Assembly: GCA_018670825.1 (NCBI GenBank)
Contig: JABHIW010000142.1
Coordinates: 1 to 33,208, forward strand
Origin: Candidatus Scalindua sp.
GTDB lineage: Bacteria > Planctomycetota > Brocadiia > Brocadiales > Scalinduaceae
Length of the DNA: 33,208 bases
Direction of reading: 5' to 3'
Shown here: piece after piece, positions 8,315 through 16,315 of the stretch
Layout: every line of letters starts with the position of its first letter
How positions within the stretch are numbered: position 1 is the first letter of the stretch
Notes under the pieces: generated by a model
What the model saw: the letters and a program-made list of their open reading frames with translations, nothing else
Told to the model about the DNA's origin: nothing
Database searches by the model: none
Position numbers and translations under genes: made by a program

Positions 8315-8450
8315 TAGGATAAATTGCATTTGATACATCCGACGCCTCGGTAGTTCCCGAACCAGCAACAATTGCCCTTCTCGGAATTGGCTTAGCATGA
8401 CTTGCAGGGGCAGAAGTAAGGCGTAGACGAAAAAGAGAGCAGTTATACCA
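8315..8450 (+). pseudogene. Remnant of a PEP-CTERM protein C-terminus
   Basis: The translation reads AFDTSDASVVPEPATIALLGIGLA, then an in-frame TGA, then LAGAEVRRRRKREQ. This is a PEP-CTERM sorting tail (VPEP, hydrophobic helix, Arg cluster) nearly the same as the end of the intact gene at 8737-9582. Upstream coding sequence is decayed and no start can be found. It is probably the last trace of a paralogue. No working gene is present between 8044 and 8736. Confidence 0.75.
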
Positions 8451-8467
8451 GTCACGAAATGGAATTA

Positions 8468-8570
8468 GGAAGAGACGTAGGGCGAGGCTTCCCGCCCGAA
8501 CGTACCCGTTCGGTACGGGCGGTAGCCTTGCGCTGATTGTACGAAAGCAAACCTAAAGGATTGCCCTACG
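8468..8570. repeat. REP-like palindromic repeat, second copy of the MITE core
   Basis: The left part GGAAGAGACGTAGGGCGAGG and right part TTGCCCTACG match the core of the element at 393-490. The middle carries an extra near-perfect palindrome built from CCCGCCCGAACG and CGGTACGGGCGG. The CAGTAGCGTCC terminal repeats of the first copy are absent. A similar GC-rich palindrome occurs at 9724-9750. Confidence 0.65.
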
Positions 8571-8736
8571 AATAAAGCGTATAAATATTCATTTTAAAGT
8601 GCCTAAAACTATTTTGATATGGTTGTAATATAGAAAAATCTGTATTCTTATGGTTAAGTCAGTAAAGTAGTTATCTCAGAGAAATTAGCGTTTATTTTCA
8701 ACAATTCAATACGCTGGAAAGAAAGGAAGAATAAAA

Positions 8737-9582
8737 ATGAAAAAGATATTATATTTCCTAATGGCAATGCTGGTTTGCTTATTTAGCGTTTCACCCATGA
8801 TCCATGCCGGTACGATTTACTTATCCGATGCATCAGCAGAAAACTTGAGCACTGTCGATGATTCCACGGGTGTAGGCACCAGTGTCGGGTTGTTCGGGTC
8901 AAACCTTAATATGGGCGGTTTGGCGTATGATTCAAATACGAGTACCTTGTATGGTGTTGCTGCCACCGACAACACGCTGTATACTATCAACGAGAGTACC
9001 GGTGCAGTAACGTCCATCGGCAGTCTCGGGTCTGGTTTTGATACTAATATGGGCTTGGCTTTCGACATAAATACCAACACACTTTATCTCAGCGGCAGTG
9101 CTGGTTCTCAGGCCACCGACAATCTCTACACGGTTAGTACGAGCACAGGCGTGGCCACAGCAGTGAACTCGCTAACCACAAAGCTCAACGCGTTGGCGTT
9201 CGATCCAAACACGAGCACGTTGTTCGGTTTCACCAGATTCGGTGATAAGCTATATACAGTCAACACTACGAACGCTGTTACTACCGAAGTGGGTTCCGTC
9301 GGGTTCAACGCAACGGGTATGGGGGCAGCTTTTGACGCAATGACAAGCACTTTATACTTGGTGGAGGATTCCACAGACCTATTTTACACAGTGAATACAT
9401 CAACTGGCCTAGCGACTGCCGTTGGTTCTGGGCTTGGATTTACCTCGCCCCAAGGACTGGCGTTTGCCTCAACAGCAGTCCCCGAACCCACAACAGTTGC
9501 TCTTCTCGGAATCGGCTTAGCAGGACTAGCAGGTGCAGAAGTAAGACGTAGAAGGAAAAAGAAAGCAGTAGATAAAAGCTAG
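8737..9582 (+). CDS. PEP-CTERM exported protein with beta-propeller-like repeats
   Basis: The 281-aa protein starts with a signal peptide (hydrophobic core ~4-20, cleavage near HAG at ~25). Residues ~28-250 consist of about five repeats of ~45 residues with the pattern LYTVN-STG-AT-VGS...GLAFD-NTSTLYG, which suggests a beta-propeller or similar all-beta fold. The C-terminus is a PEP-CTERM tag: VPEPTT, hydrophobic helix, then RRRRKKK. From family knowledge an exosortase (EpsH-type) recognises this tag and passes the protein to the cell surface or exopolysaccharide matrix. No exosortase gene is in the window. A Shine-Dalgarno GAAAGGAAG precedes the ATG. Its actual role is unknown. It is the intact relative of the fragment at 8315. 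Confidence 0.85.
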   Translation: MKKILYFLMAMLVCLFSVSPMIHAGTIYLSDASAENLSTVDDSTGVGTSVGLFGSNLNMGGLAYDSNTSTLYGVAATDNTLYTINESTGAVTSIGSLGSGFDTNMGLAFDINTNTLYLSGSAGSQATDNLYTVSTSTGVATAVNSLTTKLNALAFDPNTSTLFGFTRFGDKLYTVNTTNAVTTEVGSVGFNATGMGAAFDAMTSTLYLVEDSTDLFYTVNTSTGLATAVGSGLGFTSPQGLAFASTAVPEPTTVALLGIGLAGLAGAEVRRRRKKKAVDKS

Positions 9583-9650
9583 GAATTTGTTTACCCAAAT
9601 TGCCTTATAATACTAACGTCTATATTCTTAATACATTGGGTAATTCCTAG
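9579..9650. repeat. Two-part inverted repeat spanning the stop codon
   Basis: CTAGGAATT (9579-9587) and ACCCAA (9593-9598) are mirrored as TTGGGT (9636-9641) and AATTCCTAG (9642-9650). The left arm includes the TAG stop of the PEP-CTERM gene. RNA from this region could fold into a long interrupted stem. Confidence 0.5.
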
Positions 9651-9715
9651 AGTAATATCTTGGGATGGAATAAAATTCTCCTAGTTTCATTTTGCAAAGA
9701 GGGAAAATAAAAAGA

Positions 9716-9789
9716 CCATCTTCCCGCCCGGTCATAACGTTCGGACGGGCAGCAAAGATGGATTAAAATCCCCGGTACTTATTGCCGGG
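9716..9789. terminator. Two hairpins between converging genes
   Basis: CCATCTT/AAGATGG (9716-9722, 9755-9761) encloses an inner GCCCG/CGGGC pair, and CCCGG/CCGGG (9771-9775, 9785-9789) follows. They lie between the converging PEP-CTERM gene and mtnP, so they may terminate both. The first also resembles the GC-rich palindrome of the repeat at 8468. Confidence 0.45.
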
Positions 9790-9853
9790 AGACAGGATAT
9801 TTGTTTACTATTCAATTTAACAAAAGTACATAACGGAATATCACTAACAACAT

Positions 9854-10714
9854 TTATAAGTACTTTCCAAAAATTACATTCAACCGTTCCTTCACTTCAT
9901 TCGGAATGTTATCCTTATGCGTTACAATGGCATTGCTTGACGCATTGGCACATCCGCAATTTCTTTCACCTTCAATCATTGGTATGGCATGTTTGATTAT
10001 TGCCTTGGCCGTATCAACGTTTTTCATGATGTTTTGGAGTACTATCTCTGCGGTAACATCTTCTTCTCCCTCATGCCAGCAGTCATAATCAGTGGAAAGC
10101 GCCAGTGTGCTGTAGCATATTTCCGCTTCACGGGCCAGTTTTGCCTCCTGCAGGTTTGTCATTCCGATAATACTTACGTCCCATTGGCGATAAGTCAGTG
10201 ACTCTGCTCTGGTAGAGAATTGAGGCCCTTCTATGCATACGTAAGTTCCTCCTTTGTGGACGGTAGCTCCAGCACTGTTTGCTGCTTTATGGAGTGTGTC
10301 TGCCAGGACTGAGCAGACCGGATCGGCCAGGCTTACGTGACCTACGATTCCATCTCCGAAGAAGGTGCCTGTTCTACCTTGTGTACGATCAATAAACTGG
10401 TCAGGAATCACTATGTCCAGAGGTTTAATCTCTTCCTTCATGCTTCCTACTGCACTGACAGCAATTATCCTTTCGACTTCAAGTTTCTTCATACCATAGA
10501 TATTTGCGCGAAAATTCAATTCTGATGGTAATATACTGTGGGTTTTTCCATGTCGCGGGAGGAAGACAACGTCTTTCCCTTCCAGTTTCCCGGTAATAAA
10601 TTTATCAGATGGGTTCCCAAAGGGCGTTTCTACTGTTATATTTTCAACATCTGTTATTCCTTCAATATTATACAAACCACTGCCGCCAATTATCCCTATT
10701 CTTCCATTAGTCAT
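9854..10714 (-). CDS. mtnP: S-methyl-5'-thioadenosine phosphorylase
   Basis: The 286-aa cytoplasmic enzyme cleaves methylthioadenosine with phosphate to adenine and 5-methylthioribose-1-phosphate, the entry step of methionine salvage. The length is normal for the family. It shows the phosphate-binding N-terminus IGIIGGSGLY, the RHGKTHSILPSELNFRAN motif, AVSAVGS, the substrate motif CIEGPQFSTRAES, IGMTNLQEAKLAREAE, and STDYDCWHE, whose Asp is the purine-amino-group contact typical of 6-aminopurine enzymes. A related 6-oxopurine (inosine) specificity is less likely because of that Asp. It is the only minus-strand gene and converges with the PEP-CTERM gene. A dispersed repeat lies just before its start. 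There is a weak AAGGAC ribosome-binding site. Confidence 0.93.
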   Translation of the reverse strand: MTNGRIGIIGGSGLYNIEGITDVENITVETPFGNPSDKFITGKLEGKDVVFLPRHGKTHSILPSELNFRANIYGMKKLEVERIIAVSAVGSMKEEIKPLDIVIPDQFIDRTQGRTGTFFGDGIVGHVSLADPVCSVLADTLHKAANSAGATVHKGGTYVCIEGPQFSTRAESLTYRQWDVSIIGMTNLQEAKLAREAEICYSTLALSTDYDCWHEGEEDVTAEIVLQNIMKNVDTAKAIIKHAIPMIEGERNCGCANASSNAIVTHKDNIPNEVKERLNVIFGKYL

Positions 10715-10735
10715 ATTTTAGTCCTTAATTAAATA

Positions 10736-10832
10736 TATAGGAAATTCAAAGTCAAGATTCCTCGATCGTTCCTCCCTCAGAATGACATGCTGAGATATTA
10801 TTCTGAATGAAGCGAAGCGGAATGAAGAATCT
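10736..10832. repeat. Dispersed 78-bp inverted unit with leader (copy 2)
   Basis: The same leader TATAGGAAATTCAAAGT (10736-10752) and two facing arms (AGATTCCTC to AATGACA, 10755-10787; ATTCTGAATG to GAAGAATCT, ending 10832) as at 6997-7102. The hairpin part is again 78 bp. It sits immediately upstream of mtnP. Confidence 0.75.
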
Positions 10833-10899
10833 GACTTGCAAAGTATTATTAAAAGTACATTATTTTAACGATGCATCCTGTACCGTCAAGAACTAATTC

Positions 10900-10920
10900 A
10901 ATCGTGATTTAATCATGATT
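10900..10920. promoter_or_regulatory. Candidate operator: tandem palindromes beside the bat promoter
   Basis: AATCGTGATT (10900-10909) and AATCATGATT (10911-10920) repeat at an 11-bp interval, close to one helical turn. The second is a perfect 10-bp palindrome and overlaps the first two bases of the -35 box. A repressor or activator site is inferred. Confidence 0.4.
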
Positions 10921-10946
10921 GACAGTAATACTAATTATTATATAAT
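10919..10946 (+). promoter_or_regulatory. Sigma70-type promoter for the MoxR/Bat locus
   Basis: Perfect consensus hexamers TTGACA (10919-10924) and TATAAT (10941-10946) are separated by 16 bases, ~88 bases before the moxR-like start. The surrounding sequence is very AT-rich. Confidence 0.6.
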
Positions 10947-11033
10947 TATTGCCAATATATTGTTAATGCTCCAGAATTGTTCGATTTGGGAATTATAAAG
11001 TTTCCGGGATTTTCAACACAGGAGAAATAAAAG

Positions 11034-12044
11034 GTGGCTAAGAAAATACAGACTAAGAAGTTTGAAGATGTTCAATATATAAAAGAGAAGTATATAGGTA
11101 TTAAAAAAGAGATACAGAAGGTTATCGTAGGCCAGGATGAGATGATTGAGGCGATCATTATTGCTCTTTTTTCTGATGGTCATATTCTGTTGGAAGGTTA
11201 TCCCGGGCTGGGGAAGACTATAACGATTAAGACGTTGTCAAGGGCGATTGACGCAAAATTTCAAAGGATACAATTTACTCCGGATCTGATACCCAGTGAT
11301 ATTACCGGCTTTGAATTGTGCGATCCTGAAACCAGGAAGAGTACTGTTCAGAAGGGCCCGGTTTTTACGAATTTACTATTGGCTGATGAGATTAACAGGG
11401 CGCCTGCAAAGGTTCAGAGTGCGTTACTGGAAAGTATGCAGGAGAAACAGGTGACGATAGGCAGAGAGTCTTTTAAGTTGGAAAAGATATTTATCGTCCT
11501 TGCAACTCAAAATCCAATAGAGATATCCGGCACCTATCTTCTGCCGGAAGCTGAGGTTGACAGGTTTATGTTCAAGATAAGGGTTGAGTATCCTTCTTAT
11601 GAAGAAGAGAGGGAGATAGCGGAGAGGCAAATTGGTGATGAAGAGCCAGACCTGGAAGCGGTTTTACATCCCGATGAAATAATTGCATTGAGAAATTTCA
11701 TCGCAAAAAAAAATCCATTGCATAAAGAATCTGAAATACTGAAATATTCGACACGCATCGTAAGAGCAACAAGACCGAATTCTGATGGTGACGAATATAT
11801 AAGCGAAATGGTTATGTATGGCGCTTCGCCTCGCGCTTCAATTTACCTGGCGAAGGCTGCACGTGTTTACGCTTTTCTATCAGGTAGCGAAATAGTTCTG
11901 CCGGAACACATCCACAAGATGGCATACCCCGTTTTAAGGCACAGAGTGATTTTAACACACGAGGCAGAGTCTCAGGGAATTGATCCGGACGATGTAATAA
12001 GTAAGATATTGAAAAAGGTACCAATACTAGAAACAGATACTTAA
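11034..12044 (+). CDS. MoxR-family AAA+ ATPase
   Basis: The 336-aa cytoplasmic ATPase acts as a chaperone-like partner of VWA-domain proteins. It has a Walker A motif GYPGLGKT (55-62), Walker B LLLADE (114-119), and the family signature from NRAPAKVQSALLESM to EKQVTIG. A sensor-1 region (IVLATQNPIE) and a C-terminal lid domain with GASPRASI follow. The length is normal. The start is GTG, supported by the AGGAG six to ten bases upstream of the A-rich stretch before it. It heads the locus MoxR, DUF58, BatD-like, VWA, TPR, VWA. This order is the standard MoxR/Bat arrangement linked in other bacteria to envelope integrity and oxidative-stress tolerance. The exact client proteins are unknown. Confidence 0.93.
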   Translation: MAKKIQTKKFEDVQYIKEKYIGIKKEIQKVIVGQDEMIEAIIIALFSDGHILLEGYPGLGKTITIKTLSRAIDAKFQRIQFTPDLIPSDITGFELCDPETRKSTVQKGPVFTNLLLADEINRAPAKVQSALLESMQEKQVTIGRESFKLEKIFIVLATQNPIEISGTYLLPEAEVDRFMFKIRVEYPSYEEEREIAERQIGDEEPDLEAVLHPDEIIALRNFIAKKNPLHKESEILKYSTRIVRATRPNSDGDEYISEMVMYGASPRASIYLAKAARVYAFLSGSEIVLPEHIHKMAYPVLRHRVILTHEAESQGIDPDDVISKILKKVPILETDT

Positions 12045-12081
12045 ATTTAATGTTCTTCTGGCAAGCCTTGTTTGCTAACAT

Positions 12082-12190
12082 ATCATTCTGAAGGAGGAAC
12101 GACTGAAGAATCTCTTCGTGGAAATGTTATTAACCTTACGAAGCACATTGGCTTACTAACGAGAGATTCTTCGCTTCACTCAGAATGACA
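12082..12190. repeat. Gene-less inverted-repeat unit in the bat locus
   Basis: A left arm (12082-12113, ATCATTCTGA to GAAGAATCT) and right arm (12164-12190, AGATTCTTCG to AATGACA) face inward around a 50-base spacer. The arm order is the same as in the two GIY-YIG units at 14663 and 16357 but there is no gene between. It could be a deleted, non-autonomous derivative. Confidence 0.65.
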
Positions 12191-12311
12191 ATGGTGTATC
12201 TGCTTGGATAAATGCAGTTAAAAGGGAAGTCTGAAATCAAACGGGATAGATTCCCGCTCAACAGACTGCGGGAATAACAGAAAAGGTAAGTGAGCGGAGG
12301 GGACTAATTTA

Positions 12312-13166
12312 TTGAGAAGCAAGATAAGGTTACATTTACAAAGAATGGTAGCTAATCTTTTTGAAGGTTCTTTCTCCAGTTACATGAACTCAACAAGAGG
12401 GATTGAGCTTGATGAGTTGAGGCAGTATCAGCCGGGTGATGAGTTCAGGTCTATTGATTGGAAAGCTACTACTAGGACCGGTGCCTTGCATGTTAGATTA
12501 AAGTTGGTAGATAAAAGGACCAACATATTCTTCTTGATTGATAGAAGCGGATCAACGAAGTTTGGTACGGCACGCTTTACTAAAGAGGAAATTCAGTCTT
12601 CCATAATCTCTACACTCGTCCAATCTGCAACAGAAACAGGTAATCTTGTAAGCTTCATAACGTTTACGGATAGGGTCGAGAATTATCTTCCTCCACATGC
12701 AGGCCAGAAAGAAGGTGTAAGATTGGCCGGAAATATGATGAATGACAAAGTTAAGGGCAGGCTTACGAATATCAACTGTGCATTTAAGTTTTTAAATAAT
12801 ATGCGATTCGCGCCTTCACTTGTGTTTGTGTTATCTGATTTTTTTGCGCCGTTTGATTACGAAAGCTCATTAAAATCACTTGTGAGAAAACATGACGTTA
12901 TTCCGATAATTATATCTGACATAAGGGAGGAGTCACTTCCTAAGGCGAGAGGTTTTGTGGCAGTAAAGGATTTGGAAACTCAAGGTATAAGGTATCTGGA
13001 TTTGTCTCAGGATCTCGTTGCAAATTTACAGCATACTAAATTGTTTAATAAACTTAATCTTGGCTACCTTACGTTGAAGACTGATATGAACGAAGAGCAA
13101 TGGATAAGCTCCTTGTCAGATTTTTTTGATAAGAGGATAAGGCGGAGAAGCAGGATAAAGAGATGA
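12312..13166 (+). CDS. DUF58 / VWA-like protein of the MoxR-Bat locus
   Basis: The 284-aa protein carries the DUF58 signature (RGIELDELRQYQPGDEFR, residues 29-46, then SIDWKATTRTGALHVR) followed by a von Willebrand factor A-like fold with a metal-ion site DRSGS (77-81) and a hydrophobic strand IIFV-type core. No signal peptide or membrane helix is seen, so it is probably cytoplasmic and works with the MoxR ATPase. It starts at TTG, fixed by GGAGG about 11 bases upstream. It follows the MoxR gene after a 267-base gap filled by a repeat unit, and its end overlaps the next gene by 4 bases (ATGA), indicating translational coupling. Confidence 0.88.
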   Translation: MRSKIRLHLQRMVANLFEGSFSSYMNSTRGIELDELRQYQPGDEFRSIDWKATTRTGALHVRLKLVDKRTNIFFLIDRSGSTKFGTARFTKEEIQSSIISTLVQSATETGNLVSFITFTDRVENYLPPHAGQKEGVRLAGNMMNDKVKGRLTNINCAFKFLNNMRFAPSLVFVLSDFFAPFDYESSLKSLVRKHDVIPIIISDIREESLPKARGFVAVKDLETQGIRYLDLSQDLVANLQHTKLFNKLNLGYLTLKTDMNEEQWISSLSDFFDKRIRRRSRIKR

Positions 13167-14572
13167 AAAGAGTTTTGTTTATAATGTTTTTGTGTGCGTT
13201 TGCATTCCTTATATCTTTTGGCACATGTAATGCTCAACCATCAGGCTACGGGGGTAAACAGGAGTACGGCGATTCTGTCCAGCCGCGTGATATAGACACG
13301 CTGATACCTGAAATGGATCCGGCAGCTGAACTATGGCTGTTTGTGGAAAATTATCGGTTTGTTACCGGTAAAATGATACATTTAACCCTGCAGTTGATAT
13401 GGAAGCTGGGCGTCAGTGTAGATGTGGAAGAGTTTAATACGGTCGATCTTTCTCCTTTCAGGATAGAAAAGGTAACCGTTGGGGAGAGACAGATATTTAA
13501 TAATGATAGTGACTTCAGTGTTATCACATACATCCTCTCCTTACCTGATGATGCGGAGATGGGGATATACACGGTACCCGCATTCTTAATTTCGTATACC
13601 GACGAGGCAAATAAGAGTTCCGGACAGGTACAAACCTCATCCATGGCATTAAAGAAGGTCCCTATTCTTGTTGAGACAGAGCTGGATAGAGATGTAATCG
13701 TTATTGGGGATACACTTAAATACAAACTTACGATCTGGCATGAGAAGTATGTACAGATACTGGAAGAGAATATGAAACAACTTAATCTCAGCCCGTTTGA
13801 TTTAAGAGCTTTCAGGATTAGTGAAGAAGCGGAAGGGGAATTGAAAAAAACTACTATAGAATATGAGCTCTCTATTTATGAGTTACCGGATAAAGCAGAG
13901 AATTTTGAAATCCCTTCAATGCCAGTATTGTATTTTGACAAGCGTGAAGGAGATGTTATGGAGTGGGAGGAAGGGAATACGCCTGCGACTCTGAGAATAA
14001 GCACTCCGGCAATCCCTGTTTTGATCAATAGTTTGTTGAAAAAAATTGACGTTCCTCTTGAAAAGGCAAAGGGGCCGCTTGTTTATTCGAAAAAGGATGT
14101 TTGGTTGAGAAGCCACTTGCCGGTTATCATGGGGGTTATTATCCTAATCTCACTTGGGGCAAATGAGATCAAGAAACTTATTTACCGGATGTCTGCAATA
14201 ATTAGAGAGAGGATGGCAATGTCTCCCCTCGCACATGCAGAGAGGCTGGAAAAATTGATAGTAGATTTTAACAGCGAAGCTGGAGATGATGAACTGCGGC
14301 AGTCTATTGTTAATATTGATTGTATCTTGAGAGGGTTCTTGGGTGCATTGAAGGAGATGCGCAGAGACGTAGTACGGTCAGTAACTACAGCGAAACTTAT
14401 TGATATAATCAGGGACAAAAAGATGGCGGAGGATATAGTTGGTGCTGCAGACAATGTACTTAAATCATTTGATGGTGTAATCTTTGGTGATATCAATAGA
14501 GATGCAATTAAGGAGGCCATGGATGGTGTGCAGGAGATTCTAAAAGAGGCTAAGAGGCGGGGGTATTATTAA
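13163..14572 (+). CDS. BatD-like membrane-anchored protein of the Bat locus
   Basis: The 469-aa protein has a cleavable signal peptide (~1-24, ending CNA). A large periplasmic part of beta-rich character (~25-310) contains segments similar to the BatD/oxygen-tolerance family, such as TELDRDVIVIGDTLKYKLTI. A single membrane helix follows at ~313-332, then a charged cytoplasmic helical tail of ~135 residues. In Bat loci this protein is the envelope-facing partner of the VWA proteins. The assignment rests on topology, size and gene order more than on strong motifs. It overlaps the DUF58 gene by 4 bases. The next locus gene is displaced by an inserted GIY-YIG unit. Confidence 0.65.
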   Translation: MKRVLFIMFLCAFAFLISFGTCNAQPSGYGGKQEYGDSVQPRDIDTLIPEMDPAAELWLFVENYRFVTGKMIHLTLQLIWKLGVSVDVEEFNTVDLSPFRIEKVTVGERQIFNNDSDFSVITYILSLPDDAEMGIYTVPAFLISYTDEANKSSGQVQTSSMALKKVPILVETELDRDVIVIGDTLKYKLTIWHEKYVQILEENMKQLNLSPFDLRAFRISEEAEGELKKTTIEYELSIYELPDKAENFEIPSMPVLYFDKREGDVMEWEEGNTPATLRISTPAIPVLINSLLKKIDVPLEKAKGPLVYSKKDVWLRSHLPVIMGVIILISLGANEIKKLIYRMSAIIRERMAMSPLAHAERLEKLIVDFNSEAGDDELRQSIVNIDCILRGFLGALKEMRRDVVRSVTTAKLIDIIRDKKMAEDIVGAADNVLKSFDGVIFGDINRDAIKEAMDGVQEILKEAKRRGYY

Positions 14573-14662
14573 CTGAATTGTATAGATGCTGGATAATTGG
14601 TGAGCATTGATCTTATGGGAAATAGTGACATACGCACTCGTCACTCCAAGTTCATATCATCC

Positions 14663-15176
14663 TGTCATTCTGAACGAAGAGGAGCGGAGTGAAGAATCTC
14701 GTTGTCGACTTTTAGTGGAGAGTAAAAAAGCAGGAAAAATCGTACTCGACGCATATTTTCTTTGTTAAGGATTTGAGTTCAAGTAAATTATAAGTTTGCA
14801 AAATATATTTAACATAAATAAGAAGTGAAACAATACTATGTATACATTCTGGCTAACAGGACAAAAACCATTTACACTGGTGTAACCAATAATCTTCAAC
14901 GCCGTGTATTTGAGCATAAACATCTCATGACTAAAGGCTTTGCGTACAAGTATAAATTAACTAAACTGGTATATTACGAAGTAGGCAGAGATATTAAAGT
15001 TGCAATTTCTAGAGAGAAGCAAATTAAGGGATGGCTGAGGAAAAAGAAAATAGCCTTGATTGAATCAGTAAACTCGGAATGGAAAGACCTAAGCGAGGAG
15101 TGGCTTTCGGGTTAAGGGGGAAGTTCTTTACGATTGTAGAATCCAGATCTTCGGTCGTCCCTCCCTCAGAATGACA
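14663..15176 (+). mobile_element. Candidate mobile unit (copy 1): GIY-YIG gene between inverted repeats
   Basis: The left arm (14663-14699) runs TGTCATTCTGAACG to GAAGAATCT. The right arm (15145-15176) is its diverged inverted complement, AGATCTTCGG to AATGACA. Between them lies a 125-base leader and one GIY-YIG gene. The total is 514 bp, against 513 bp for the second copy at 16357-16869. Leader and gene are ~95% identical by eye between copies. No clear target-site duplication is visible. Mobility is inferred. Confidence 0.6.
14825..15115 (+). CDS. Small GIY-YIG nuclease-superfamily protein (copy 1)
   Basis: The 96-aa protein is a single GIY-YIG domain of the UPF0213/YhbQ type. The two short strands read YVYIL (GIY position) and YTG (YIG position), followed by VTNNLQRRVFEHK with the conserved Arg, and a later ISREKQIKGW segment whose Glu matches the catalytic metal-binding position. 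Such proteins can cut DNA, but the role of this subfamily is poorly known. The start is GTG at 14825, with only a weak purine stretch (AAGAAG) before it. It sits in the bat locus, same strand, between the BatD-like and VWA genes, and has a near-identical sister at 16519. Only 5 of 96 residues differ. Confidence 0.85.
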   Translation: MKQYYVYILANRTKTIYTGVTNNLQRRVFEHKHLMTKGFAYKYKLTKLVYYEVGRDIKVAISREKQIKGWLRKKKIALIESVNSEWKDLSEEWLSG

Positions 15177-15234
15177 TGTGAGTGTGGGGTCGAGGAGTCC
15201 AGTTTGATTGTATTACAGTAAGTTCCCTAATATA

Positions 15235-15258
15235 CTCTGCGACCTCTGCGCCTCTGCG
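15235..15258 (+). repeat. Short tandem 8-bp repeat before the first VWA gene
   Basis: CTCTGCGA, CCTCTGCG and CCTCTGCG follow one another just ahead of the Shine-Dalgarno sequence of the VWA gene. A different 8-bp tandem sits before the TPR gene at 16917. The function is unknown. Confidence 0.5.
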
Positions 15259-15291
15259 TTAAGGTGAATTTAAAAGTAGGAGCTAAAAACA

Positions 15292-16314
15292 TTGAGTCTG
15301 GAAAATCCTCTTTTTCTACTGGTATTGATCCCTTTTGCTTTTTTAATTTTTTTAAGAAGAGAAGGGAAATATTTAGGCTATTCAAGTACAAGCCATATAG
15401 AAGGGGCTAAAAGTGCTAAGACTTATGTGATGCGGTTGCCAAAGGTACTCTGCTTCATTGCGGTATTATTTGCAATTCTTGCTTTTTCGAGGCCCCAATC
15501 CAGCTATTATGAATCAGAGGTATCGTATCAGGGGCGTGAAATAATACTTTCCATAGATACATCGTTCAGTATGACAGGTGAAGCGATGGAGAAGGTCAGG
15601 GATGTGGCCAAGGATTTTATAAGGAAAAGGACCCATGATATGATAGGTATTACCATGTATGGAACTGATGCCGTCGTCGTTGTGCTGCCTACATGGGAAA
15701 CAGAGTTACTAGAGAAATCATTAGACCGGATTAAACCGCATGATGTTGGCGTGAGGACGGCTATCGGAGAGGGACTTTTTACTTCCATTCTTGCACTTAT
15801 TGAGAGGGACATGGGGCAAGTCTTTGAGATTAAAAAATTGAGAAAGAGCATAAACCGGGTGGAAGGGCTTGGGAAATATTCCCTGGATTTTGCAAAAATG
15901 GTCCAGGGTAGGGGCACAATGAAAAACAAGGTAATAATATTGTTTACCGATGGTATATATAATGTGGGAATAAATCCAACCAGGCCGCTCCGTTTTATTA
16001 AGCGGTTAGGGGTGAAGGTGCACGTGGTGTCCGTGCCTGCATCCGCAGAGACTGGTGTGGAGCATGAACAGGCGGCAGAAAGAACCGCATCATTGAGAAA
16101 AGGTGTTGAGTCAACTGGTGGAAAACTATTTGAAGCTGAGAACTATAAAGAGGTGGAGCAGTTTTATTCCGAGATTGACAAGATAGAAAAGGAAAAGATA
16201 ATAATGGAAACGGTCGTAAAGAGAAAAGATCTTTTTTTTATCCCAACGGCAATTAGCATCTGTTTCTTATTAGGTATGATAGTGATTGAGAATATATGGT
16301 TAAAGATTCCCTGA
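15292..16314 (+). CDS. BatA-like VWA-domain membrane protein
   Basis: The 340-aa protein has two N-terminal membrane helices (~6-21 and ~51-66), a large von Willebrand factor A domain (~82-300) and a C-terminal helix (~313-336). This is the standard BatA/BatB topology with the VWA domain facing the periplasm. The metal-ion site DTSFS (89-93) is complete, with the later Thr (VRTAIGEG) and Asp (LFTDG) positions. The start is TTG at 15292, chosen because of the AGGAG at 15278-15282. It acts with the MoxR ATPase and the second VWA protein at 17702. The stop codon lies next to a repeat (16316-16393), which may form a hairpin at the transcript end. Confidence 0.85.
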   Translation: MSLENPLFLLVLIPFAFLIFLRREGKYLGYSSTSHIEGAKSAKTYVMRLPKVLCFIAVLFAILAFSRPQSSYYESEVSYQGREIILSIDTSFSMTGEAMEKVRDVAKDFIRKRTHDMIGITMYGTDAVVVVLPTWETELLEKSLDRIKPHDVGVRTAIGEGLFTSILALIERDMGQVFEIKKLRKSINRVEGLGKYSLDFAKMVQGRGTMKNKVIILFTDGIYNVGINPTRPLRFIKRLGVKVHVVSVPASAETGVEHEQAAERTASLRKGVESTGGKLFEAENYKEVEQFYSEIDKIEKEKIIMETVVKRKDLFFIPTAISICFLLGMIVIENIWLKIP

Positions 16315-16315
16315 A

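Noticed and set aside
8228..8455. 75-aa minus-strand membrane-like ORF
   Set aside because: It is the antisense of a PEP-CTERM remnant; the apparent hydrophobicity is a shadow of that sequence.
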